The translations under genes and the position numbers were made by a program. Shown here piece after piece: positions 1-12,600 of a stretch of 64,000 nt of DNA (position 1 is the stretch's first letter; each line of letters opens with the position of its first letter). The notes beneath the pieces are model-generated. The model was not told the DNA's origin. It saw only the letters and a program-made list of their open reading frames with translations, and did not search any database. Origin of the DNA: Liolophura sinensis (Eukaryota > Mollusca > Polyplacophora > Chitonida > Chitonidae); assembly GCF_032854445.1 (NCBI RefSeq), contig NC_088305.1, positions 13,687,717 to 13,751,716 of the forward strand, in the 5' to 3' direction.

Positions 1-603
1 AAATGAATTAAGGCCACCAATACTCATACACGTGATGGATCAGTTCACTCACATTACAAGTAAGTGAATTAAGGCCACCAATACTCATACACATGATGGA
101 TCAGTTCACTCACATTACAAGTAAGTGAAGGCCAGTGAGAGATAACGCCATTCCCCCAGGCATCACTGAAGTATTCAAGTGTGTTATTTATCATGATCTC
201 TCTTAACTAAAGCAACTCTAAATATTTTATGGAGTTTGAAATGTGTTAATGACACATTATTTTCAGTAACTGTGAACGAGTTAAATCTAATAATTTGCAC
301 TATAAAGCGACATTTTTCTCTTTTCCTCCTAATACAGCTTTAGCCATTTTGGCCATGTACATTTGTACAATTTGAAGTGTGTCACGTTAAAATAAACTCT
401 AGCTGAAATATATTGAGAAGAGACGGGATTTCACTGGCTACGTGTGACCATTGGCCCGATATCCCACTGTTGTTGCTGCCTTTGTTTGGGTCTCCACGTC
501 AATGTCTTTTGTATTTCCCGCGACTGATGTGAAAAGTTCACAAAGCACGGAACGTAGATTTTCACCACAAACCTTCATGTTTGGTTATTTTTGTTGTTGG
601 CAG
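1..603 (+). other. Epac intron sequence
   Basis: This is AT-rich intron 5' of the first visible Epac exon, ending in the acceptor TTGTTGTTGGCAG at 603. No Epac cAMP-binding or DEP exon is recognisable here. It opens with a 61-bp tandem duplication, listed separately. Confidence 0.7.
3..126. repeat. 61-bp tandem duplication
   Basis: Two nearly identical copies of a 61-bp unit (GAATTAAGGCCACCAATACT...), offset by exactly 61 bp and differing at about one base. The left copy may continue outside the window. Confidence 0.9.
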
Positions 604-3600
604 ATACTCTGTGATGGCCGGTACTCCGGAAAAAATGTTGGAACACTTGCTTGAAACACGGCTTGACTCTAAGAGTGAGGAAACCTCAGGTAACAGAGTA
701 TGGTTGAATGATTGATTGATACTTACATTTTGTGGCTTACTCTCTAGAGTTACACAGGGTTTACATATGTACTTACCATGCATATAAGCTCGTCCTTCAA
801 GAAATTCTTTGCTGGAAGTATCCGAACCCTGTTGAAAAAAGGGAAGGTTTTGTTTATTACTCTTGCCAATGAAAATTTGGAATGGAATGTCAAAAAGTTA
901 ATATTGAGAGATAAAGAAAAATGGGAAAATTTCATCAAACCCTAATCAAAAATTTATAGCACTTCCAGTATTGAATAAATCCCATCCATGCATAAATAGT
1001 TGAAATCCTTTCCGGTAGTAACCAAGGAAACATCTTTGAAAAGAGTGAAGTATTCAGAGCACATCTTTTAGAAATTCGCCTGCAGACGTATATATCAAAA
1101 TGCTAATCTACATGTAGCTACTGTCAAGCTCTTCTTTTCAAAATGGCTTACAACTCTCTTGAAAATATCATTTGTTCTACATAAAAGTATGTGTGTAGGT
1201 GAAGTCAGCCTGTCTTGGTTGAGTTATAGTTTCAGGAATACTGACACAACGGCAAAACAAAAAGCAAGTCTAGCCACATGAGGAGGTGCCATATGACCTA
1301 GGTGATCTGTCCTTGTCAACCTTGTGAGGAGTGATGACACTCTATATATGTGACAACAGATCGTGCAGACAGTGAAAATATGTTTCTTTTTTTTTTTTTT
1401 TTTTGTTTACTCAGGAATGGATTTGAATTATTTATGCATGTATGGAAATTAATCTAGCCAGAAGAACTTATCGCAAACCTCTAGGAGTGTTCGTTTTAAG
1501 AAAAATGGAATCTGACTGAACCAAGAGGAGATAACTCCTTCAAAACAATTGAACATACTTCTTACAGAGCATGCCACTGCTCACTACCTTTCAGTTTACA
1601 TCACTACCACCTATAGAAACAAAGCGTCTCAACATTTGCATGTAATAATACTTTATACACATGCATTCTCTTTATCTAGAGTATGTGCAACATGATTCTA
1701 AAACACCTAAAACAATTTTATTGATGAATGCTGATTAAATAGTTCCATGGAAGGACACAAGTGATGAGGCTAAGCCTCAGTAAGCCAATGTGCGTCTCAC
1801 AGGCTCCAGAGGTCAATCTTGTCTTTTGGTGGTAGTGATGTAAAGGGAAAGGTAAAGAGAGTGACGCGTGTGCAGTAAGGAGTATGACATTTAAAGTCAA
1901 CTGGATTCCCAGTACCAGCAGGTACATGTATTAGTATTTTTATCCCAGACTGACATTTTCTTTCTCTGTTTTCAGATAACTTCCAGGAAGACTTCATGCT
2001 CACCCACATTATCTTCATGGCCAGCAACTCTTTGTGTCCAGCACTCATGGCCTAGTATCCTTTTCCCATCAAGGTTTTGATGTATAATGTTAAGCAGTGT
2101 AATGATGCAACTTTCCAGACGTACATGTGATACATGGTATTTGCAGGGGTTAAGATCATAAGATCTGTAAAGTCATGGGAAGCTCTCCAGGCTGTTGTCA
2201 TCAGGTTTCTATAGACTGCCATTCTGGGGCCACTTTTAAAAAATTTCGTAAATCAAGTTTTTGTAACTCCTTTCTCGTAAATGACGTCGCCTTATGCCTT
2301 TATAACCTACACAACGTCTTTTACGAAAAAAACTGACTGGAAATGTGACTTACGAAGTTTTGTAAATGTGGCTCGTGAAGTTTGAGCGATTTGAACACGA
2401 GAGATAATTTAAAAAAGTGGACATTGTGAAATCGAACTGTTGTATACCACATAATCTTGCGAATAATCACTGACCTCCTACAACAGGGCAAGAAAAATGA
2501 GGTTTAGTGAAGGTTTGCACTTAACGAGGATTTGGATTACAAAAATTTTTTCATTGATCATTACCTTTATCTTGTGCATATAAACAGTAAATCAGTTTTC
2601 AAAAGTCACCTTTTCAAATGTGTCTCAAAGTTGGTTGAACACGTACTTCTGTGTTTAGTACGATTCACTTTCCCCAGTTTGAGACATTAGGCTCATATCT
2701 CTTTTTCCGGCTGTACGTGAGAAGGCCTGACAGCAACCTGCAGATTATCATGGGTTTCCTCCCACCAAAATGCTGGCCGTCGTCGTATAATTAAAATATT
2801 CTTAAGTATGCCGTAAAACACCAGTCAGATAAATAAATAAATAAATAAATCTTATCTCTAATGTGAGGACAATATACATAGATTGTACATTCTGTCCATG
2901 GAGCCCATTGATTGCTAGCAAGAAGACCTTAACGAGGTATCAGCTATCACGCTCAGGCAGCAGACACCACAGACCAGGACAGTGTGGATTACAGTGTCAC
3001 CCACAAATGCCGCGTCGTCCAGTTTGTACAGGATTGGCACAGAATCGCTCACAAGGCCTTTGAGGAGGACAAGACCATCAACTCATTTTTAGAGGTACGT
3101 AGAGATGCCTGGGCTCAGTGGTTCAAAAGTCTGCTTGCAGTTAGGCCTGATGTTAAATTTAGTCTGGACCAGAAGTCCCGTTAGTTTAGTATTAGGCCAA
3201 GACTGGTGTTAAGGCTTTAGCCTGGCTTAAGTTTTGATACACTTTTGGAAAACTGGACCCTGATCCTTATACATTCATGAGAGAACAATGTCGTTTGAAG
3301 TCATGAAGTGTATGACATGTACATAGGTAGATTTTTTGTTGACTTGAGTAGCTTGGAGTGGGTATAACGGTGCCAGTTTTTTTGTAAAACTGTTGAACAG
3401 TTATTAACCTCATGTGAGAAGGTGACAGATATTAAATATGTTGAAAACTTCAGAGCACTCATTTTCTTGTTGACCGTGATTTTAAAACATATGACATGAC
3501 AAAACTGTTAACATGACATCGTTAAAATTCCAGTCATTCATTAATTCATGTATTATCTGTTGATAATAAATGAAGGCATTCTGAATGGCTGGTACGAAGT

Positions 3601-6600
3601 TGCTTGTGTTGAAAAATGATGCTAGGGTCTGTAAGTGCCTGAAAATATTGCTGGTAACTTCTTCATGTTCTTAGTGTATTGAACTTGTGAATGAATAATG
3701 CTGAAAATGTGTTCTAAGAGAGTCAGGCAGACACGATGATGATGAATGTTGGTTAACTGTCAGGCAGACACAATCATGATGAATGTTGGTTAACTGTGTC
3801 AGGCAGACACGATGATGGTGAATGTTGGTTAACTGTGTCAGGCAGACACGATGATGGTGAATGTTGGTTAACTGTGTCAGGCAGACACGATGATGATGAA
3901 TGTTGGTTAACTGTGTCAGGCAGACACGATGATGGTGAATGTTGGTTAACTCTGTCAGGCAGACATGATCATGATGAATGTTTGTTAACTGTCAGGCAGA
4001 CATGATCATGATAAAAGTTGGTTAACTGTCAGGCAGACATGATCATGATGAAAGTTGGTTAACTGTCAGGCAGACATGATCATGATAAAAGTTGGTTAAC
4101 TGTCAGGCAGACATGATCATGATGAATGTGCTATCTTTATTTCAGGAATTACTCGAGGCTTTACGTGAAGACTGTCAGATGTTCCCAGTGCAGGAGGAGC
4201 TAGCTATCGTAGAAGAAATCTGTGCACAAAAGTCTCTGTAAGTGTTTCTATATTTATGGGATAATTTCATGTTGTCCAAATACCCCATCTTGGATTGAAA
4301 AGATAAGAGTGCCCCAGGAAAAGTTTTCTTTGTTAAACAGTGTGTACAATCAAGAAAAAATGTTCTGTGATTCAAATATGCTGTCAAAGAACTAATCAAC
4401 GTGCTTCATTTCAAGTCTCTGTAAGTGTAGTTTTGCGGGAAAATTTTGTGTTTTCTAGCCATCGTATAACAATTCTACAAACTTCAGGAAAAGCTTCTGC
4501 AAGTGTTCACTATAAAGGCAAAATTTCTGTTGTCGAAATATAACATCTGTCATTGATCGAATCTGCACTCTTCATTTCAAGAATCTTTCATATAAAAATG
4601 TGCACACTTCCGGAAAAGGTACTGTTATGTCAGTAAAATCAAGGCAAAATTTTGTGCTGTACAAATTTGTCATCTGTCTAAGAAAAGACCCACACTCTTC
4701 AAGAAATCTCTCCTTGTCCCATGAGGTCAGTGGATTGCACAAGTCTCACATAGAAAGAGTTTCTGTACATGTCTTTAATCTGACTGTTTTTAAAAAATTG
4801 GAGGGTGTATACTGTGACATCATATTCAAAGCAACAAAAAATTATTTATCAAACAAATAGGAAGCTGCAACCTTTTTATTACCTCATTTGCTTGTTATGG
4901 AGAACTGAAGAAATAAGTGTATAATCTAAATGAATGGCTGTTTCTTTGAAGAAATCCTGACTTGATGAGTGGGGCTAAATCTGGTAAACGTAAGATCGGC
5001 TCGCCTCATCTGATGCTGAGTCGAAAGTTCTCCAAAGAGGATCCGCCAGAGGGGGATGTGTTCAAGCGACGACAGCCAATCAAAGGCACCGATGAAAGTG
5101 AGTGTAAATTTGACACATGAGATATACCTTTGCTGGTTTTTGTTCTTTTTTCCCTTTATGAACGCGAGTTCATGTTGAGACATTTTATAATTCATATTTA
5201 TTTATATTTTTTATAGAACTGTTTATTTGCAATTAAAATGCTCAAATAAGTGAGTGTTTCTTCAAATGTTTTATAAATACATGTACATGTAAGACTTGTT
5301 TAAGTGTTGTGCAATGTGTAATTACAATGTAGGTTGAAACAAATCTTCCTGTATGATATGAATAAATTTTTCACTTTTCACTCGCCGACTCTCACATTTC
5401 CTGGGGATGAGGTGACAATATTAGTACAGTTGGTAGTGGGGCTGTGACAGCTGTGCATTTTAACATTCTGTTAAAACCACTTGTCTTTCAGCAGTACACA
5501 CTGCATACATATTCTATCACACATGGGAAGTTGATCAGTAAATTGCCCAAAGTCGCTGGTTTATACTGTGCTCTCCAGTTTCCTCCACTAATAAGTAAAA
5601 AGATCTTGAGTATGGCATTAAGAGATACTTGAAAAGGTACTATAAAAATGAATATTATTGTTTGAAGAAAAACGAAGAAGAGAATTTTCATTTTTCGGTC
5701 ATATTTTATGTATATTTTTCATGATTGGTTGAGAATATTGGGAAATGACATCAGGGATGAACATACAGGGAATGTGGGATTAGCTGAGTGAACCCCCCCA
5801 CCCCACCCCCACCCCCCCTCCCCTCCACCACAACAAAACAACAATGTTATTTTGACAGCTGTCAAAGTGGATGTCACCATAGCACTGTACCTAATGTCCG
5901 GGCTGACTGCTGAGGCCTTGTGAAATTTGTAATTTAAAGCCATTTATACATCCCAGAAAGAAGGTTTTTACACTTTTATATGTTATGCCACACCATAAAT
6001 TCCATGAAAAGCAGACATTTTATGCATCCTTGAAGAGGGTTCCTTGATAATGGGTTTTTACCTAGGCTCTTGTTGGTTAATTCCCACCATAATGCTGGTC
6101 ACCATGATGTAAGTAAAATATTTTTGAGTACGGTGTAAAACACGGGTTAAATAAATAAGTAAATAAGTATCCTTCAACCAATAACCAGATAAATGTATTT
6201 TAATTTTAATTTCAGATATTTTTAAGGTGTTTTGTGCTGACCACACATACACGACATTGCGGCTCCCTATGAACACCCCTGTGGGTCAGATCATCATCCA
6301 CGCTCAGGATAAGCTCTCCCTTGGGGTGGACCTGGTGCTCTGTGAGGTCAAGTCCACGGGAGGTAAGTTACCATGGTGACCAGCATACTAATCTGTTCAT
6401 TGTCTACAAAACTCATCATGTTTGAGAGTGACTTCAGTGGCAGAGGGGATTAGCACGCCAGAACAGCGCAATGGCCCAGGAGCTTAAGAGTATTTCACTT
6501 ATATGAAGGCAGCGAGCCTTATGGTGGGACGAAACAGGCCACAGCCAGGGGGAAACCCATGACCATCTGCAGCTTGCAGACAGATCTTCCCACTTAAGGG

Positions 6601-9600
6601 CTGGAGAAGAAGCCAGCATGAGCTGGACTTGAGCACACAGCAACGGCATTTGTGAGAGGCTTCTGGGTCATTGCACCGTGCTGTTGCATTAACCACCATG
6701 ACCCCTGGTGACATCAGAGGAAACAGCTGTGTTCTCTGGTTATAGAGATAACTCACACCTAATTGATTAATGCTGATAACATGGCGGCGCTTTCGATATT
6801 TTTAACGTGTGGGACTGTGCTTATTTTGAAATGGGATATCTTGTGTATTCAACATCACAAAATTATGTTTTTTAAACTTTATGTGGGCTATTTCATCTAT
6901 ACATATATATTTGGTCTGGTGTTATTTTTTAAGGGATGTTATCATTTTTGCACCTCCTCTCCGTGAAATGTAGTAAAGAAATGTGTCTTGTGTCATTGTT
7001 TCAGAGAGAGTGGTTTTCAAGGAGCCTGACCTGTGCATTACTACAGGCTTGAGTCTCAATGGTAGACTGTTTATAGTGCCTCGAGAACATCTAGATGCCC
7101 TGGTAAGTATGATTGTTTCGATGTCTTTCTAGGATAATAAAAGCGAGCCCCGATAACACAGCTGGTAGAGTGTTCGCTTCGTGAGCGGTAGATCCAGGGT
7201 CAGTCCTGGATCGAGTCACACCTGAGACTTTGAAAGAGGAAGTTGTAACTCCCTCGCTTGGCGTTCAGCATTAAAGGGATAGTGCAACAACTGGTTGACC
7301 TGCATCAGTATAAGGGCTTGGGCGGGGCAGCTTACTTGCCTTCAGTAAGGCGTCGCAGTGAAGCAGCACTAGATAAAAGAGCGGTGGAAATCCGTCCTGC
7401 AACAAGGAGGCACATTACATGCTCCCTAAGGATTCCTTCGTCGTTATATGACTGAAATATTGTGAAGTACGTTAAACCCCAAGCACTCACTCACTTGCAC
7501 GGATAATAAAAACAGTTTTATGGAACATTTCACACAGCTATTAGTTGTGGTGGGTGTGCAGATATACATATTAAATGGAGATGACCTTTCAAACAACATA
7601 AAGTGTGTCATTCAACACACCAGCCAATAGATTTACCTCCCAGGACCCAGAGTAATATCATTTCATGCTGTTTATGTCTACAAATTAAAATAATTTGAGT
7701 TTGTTTACTTGTTAGATTTGCTTCCTGATTTATATAAAGAACTCTTATTTCGCACAGTTTATAGATATCTCTTTTGTTTTTACAAATTTTGTACTTTACA
7801 CCCAAACGCCACGACATTAAAAAAGAAACATTTGTTTCAAGATGTCCCAATCTGAGCTCAGTGGTATGATGTCATAATACATGTACAGTAAACTTTTACA
7901 TTTCTACATCACACAACAATACATACATAGCTTTCACATATCTGGGTCAGCTGCCATGGAATAAGCTTGCCATTGATTGGTCTAAAATTTCATGACCTCT
8001 GTAGAGGGAGTAAAACAGAATGGAAGAATGAAATATGCAGTTTTTGCCTCATGTCTTTCAGTTTTGAGGGTAGAATAGACTTTCAGCACCTTCATCGTGG
8101 TGTTTGTTGTGTAACCCAATACCGCTGAACCTTGTTTCGTACCGAGTCAAATATGTACCGAGACTGTGCAGCATTCAAGGGATTTGATGAGTTTAGACCC
8201 TTAATTAAACACACATATGTAAATTAAAAACGAAGCCCAATACTGGTTATTGTTGGATTTTGTGGGTAATTAAAACGCACAAGTATAGATCTAGTTACTG
8301 TGTTTAAATTGAGGTCTCAGAGGTAATCGATTTTTATTTAATAAATTTACCAGGTTCCTTCTTAAAATACATATTTTTTAATGTTCTATATGATGGGACA
8401 AGAGAGCATACATGTAGTACACATGTAAGGTGATTTCATTGTCATCAGATCAAAGACTTTAAAAATGGTAGTTGTTGCTAACTCGCCTGGCGCTCAGAAC
8501 TCAGAGGTTAGAGCAAGGAAACATGAGCGGTTGGCGCACTATGAGTATAGTGAGATCAAACCTGGGTTGGGTCATTATAGTGTGACTGGGTGGAGTGTCA
8601 TGTCTGGTGTCTTCAGCATGATACTTCAGTAACGACAGCACTTGGCGACATTGACTCGCCCTGCCACAAGGAAACACAATATATCTGCACACACCTAAGA
8701 CTCCTTCTTATCATGTGACTGAAAAAACTGTGGAGTAAGACTCCAAAAATACAAACATAAATACCCAAGTATACTCCCAAACCTAACCCATGCACTAAGC
8801 CTCCGGCAGAAACTTTCACCTCATTGTAGACTGCTAACTGCATGCGCTAAATGTATCACCATGTAGTCTGTGCTATCTACTGATTTCAGACACCGTTGCC
8901 TGAGCAGGAGGGTCCTACGTCTGGGTCTGGCGCTGTCTTGGACCTGTTCAGCTCCCGGGAGATGGCCTATCAGATGACTCTGTATGACTGGGAGCTGTTC
9001 AGCTGTCTGCATGAGGTAACACTGTCATAGGCTATATGCACTTCACCGCAGTTCTCAAAAATACTGTATTTTACCTAAAGTTTAGCCTGTAAAAAGGCCT
9101 CGAAATGACACTTTTGATTTCCTCATTTATCTTTAATTTTCCTGATAAGATTTTAATCAAACTTCAGAAATAAAAAGACTTAATTGGCCCTGTAAGGTGG
9201 AATGAATCCATCAGAATCAACCAAAATATGTCACTAGAAAAAAAAGCTGAATTTTAGGTGAGACACAATACGGGGAGTTTTTTACTTGCATTATGGTGTA
9301 AGATTATTCTGACACATGAAAAAGAAACCCAATCAAACGCTGGCTCACTCAACCAATAAAAGATTATTCTGACACATGAAAAAGAAACCCAATCAAACGC
9401 TGGCTCACTCAACCAATAAAAGATTATTCTGACACATGAAAAAGAAACCCAATCAAACGCTGGCTCACTCAACCAATAAAAGATTATTCTGACACATGAA
9501 AAAGAAATCCAATCAAACCTTGGCTCACCCAACCAATAAAAGTCTTCCTGTCCCTGGAGCCTGTATCAATCTCAAGGTCACAGGGTCAATCTCAAGGTCA

Positions 9601-12600
9601 ACCAGCTCTGGCTGGTTTGGCTGCAGATGTAATTTAGGAAGTTTGTTGAATAGGCGACTATTAGGATGATAGGATAATAGGTAATAGGATTACTCCGAGG
9701 CCTCTGGTTTGCCCCGGCTCCAACCTTGAACCTGTGCAAAAAGTTCAGGGCCCTGAGTTTCATAAAGCTGTCATACATGTACGATAATCGCACATATAGA
9801 ACAGATATAGATATGGTACAGTAATAGCGATGCATAGAACATTGTACCACAGATGTGTGATAAATAAAACCCAGAACTCTTGGAAATGGGATAAACCCAC
9901 AATCAAATAAATAAATAACAATGAATAACGATACTTCTCTGCTTTTTTTCTCTTATGATTTAACCTTGTACTACACCAGTATGTTGTTCTTGCTGGGCAT
10001 GCAGTCACTATGCCAGTCTGTTTTGTTATTCTGCCTGGTGTGAATGCCACAGACCTTTAGATTTGACAGAGGTCATTTGAAAGGTCAAAGATATACTGGA
10101 TGAAGCGTTCTTTTTATTACTAAAACAGCTTATTTGGGCATGACGGTATTTGGTTTCATTTGTTGTTATTATTATTTGTTTGTTTTTGTATTTTCAGTAT
10201 GAGCTGATATATTTAGTGTTTGGGCGTCACAAGTTCGGTAAAATTACAGCTAACCTGGACCTGTTCCTGCGGAGATTTAACGAGGTTCAGTTCTGGGTTG
10301 TCACGGAGATGTGCCTGAGTCAGAACGTCAGTCGGAGAGTTCAGCTGCTGCGTAAATTCATCAAACTGGCATCCTAGTAAGTAACCATGGTAACCAGGTC
10401 TCCTGATTCACCATTGTTTTATGTGTATCTACATTTTAGGCACTGGTATAGTATACTTGTTTAAGCTTCAACCAATTATCACATAGTCCCGCAGACTCTG
10501 CCTGGTTTTCTCCCATTGTGAAATATTCTTCAGTGCGACTTAAAACACCAATTAAATAAATAAAGGAATAATAGCCTATTGGATGCATTTTGAACAGTGG
10601 AACTGTGAGCTACAGGTACAGGTAGGTATTTGAAGTAATCTAATATGGATCTCTGTGCTACAAGAGTGGTATTTGCAAATTTCCCTCCTTTTTTACCTCC
10701 AGTTGCAGAGAGTACCAGAATTTGAACTCCTTCTTTGCCATTGTCATGGGGCTCAGTAACATAGCTGTGAGTCGGCTGTCTCAAACATGGGAGGTAAGTT
10801 GTCTCCCTTGTGGAGCTCTTTTCTACCTAGAAAACTGGCCTCAGACCCCCATTAATTTTCCGTAAGCGACAATATTAACGTCTAGCGCTGTAGCTCAGTC
10901 CCAAACATTCCGTGGCCAATAAGCTTTGGTGCATACCTGGCCCAGCCTATGAGAAACAAGGCATAAAAATCTTGACATAGGTTGACCGTCAAAATCTGGA
11001 CCTTTCCATGCCGGCAGCTGGGAGGCGTGCCTAGCAACGCCAAGGGGATGTCACTCGCAGCCTCATCACTATCTCACACCTTGTGTCCTCTCGTCCAGAA
11101 TTTCAAACTTTCATCAATAAAGCTCATATCTCCTCAAAGTTTAGATAGTTTCCAGCATTTTAATACCAAGCATGCACCTGTACACCAAACATGGCTGCCT
11201 GGGAGCGAAAAAAGACTTTATACCCTAAAATACACAGAACTACAATCGTCCCTACCGAAAAATGGAAGTTGTAATAGGGGCCTGTGTCCATGTTATGGAG
11301 TTATTGGGCAAATTTTTTATGTACATGTAAGGTGATTTTGCAGCCTGTATGACTTCATCCTACATGTACATCACATGTTATAATTCATGCAGGACTTATA
11401 TGCATGTGGGATTTTTTTCATTTGGCATGTTCATCAACAGTTATGGCCCTCAAGAATCTTTGAGTTTTTTGTGCCATCAGTGTTCTTATGGCATGGGTGG
11501 AAATAAGCTGTTAGCAATACTAGAACAGTCATTTGGCTCGGTCTTACATGAAGTTTATAGGAGATCTCTTACCTTTTACCATTATGGCATGCTGTGCAGG
11601 TCTGTGAGTTACATAGGGGAAAGTTTGTCAGTTGCCAGTGAACGGCAGGTGCTTGGTTAACTTTGAACTTTCCAGTTTCCTCCACAGCAGTTGTATATTG
11701 AAATACTACTCCACCCCTAAAGAGAAATCAGGCGCAGATATCAAAATGACATGACGAATATCCCACGGAGCAGAGCTAACACCACGGTTCAAAAAGATTC
11801 TCTATAAATTTCTCTGTTTAACCCTTTTAAGTGAATAGTCTTCTGAAACAAAATTCTTGACAGTTTTCATAAAATTTTCCTGTGGTGATGAATCAGGCAG
11901 ATATGATGTCGAGCAAGGCAGTTACATATATGCTGGAATGGCGTCATGCACACGTGAAAATATACATGTATGAGGTGATATTGGCTATACTTTAAGGGTG
12001 GGTGAAGTCATGATGTCGCATGAGGCAAATTTGGAAAAGGCAGAAAACTTCTGTTTCCGTATTATCTTCTGAAACTAAAAACAGCAGTTTTAATACAAAG
12101 CAATTTTTGTTTTTAGAGTTTAGGAAAGCATTTCAAACTACCTTGATCCTTATCATTTAATCCTACTTTTAAGGAGTAGCTAGTTAAGTGAAATACTTCT
12201 GAGTACATAATTAAAGCCAACAATTAATTGTAATCAAATCTGATTTCTTGCAGAAACTTCCCAGCAAATTCAAGCGAACGTTTGCAGAGTTTGAGACGAC
12301 AATGGACCCGTCCAGAAATCACCGTGTGTACCGCCTGTCTGTGACCAAACTGAACCCTCCCATCATTCCATTTATGCCGCTGCTCATGAAAGGTGAGGTG
12401 TGCCTGTAGATTTGAAGGCACACGTGTTTCGTATTTATGCCAATGTGGTGAAACAGCAGACATAATTGTTGTGTGGTCATACCCAACAAACCTATAAATC
12501 TTCAGTTAATCAGTCAGAACCATAAGTGGAAAGGTCTGCCCACAACCTGCAGATGGTTGTGGGTTTCACCCGGGCTCTGCCCGGTTTCCACCCACCATAA

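Noticed and set aside
7147..7220. Possible tRNA gene (box A/B-like sequence)
   Set aside because: It is the head of SINE-B: the same body and CACT tail recur at 25 and 39.8 kb, and the cloverleaf is not intact.
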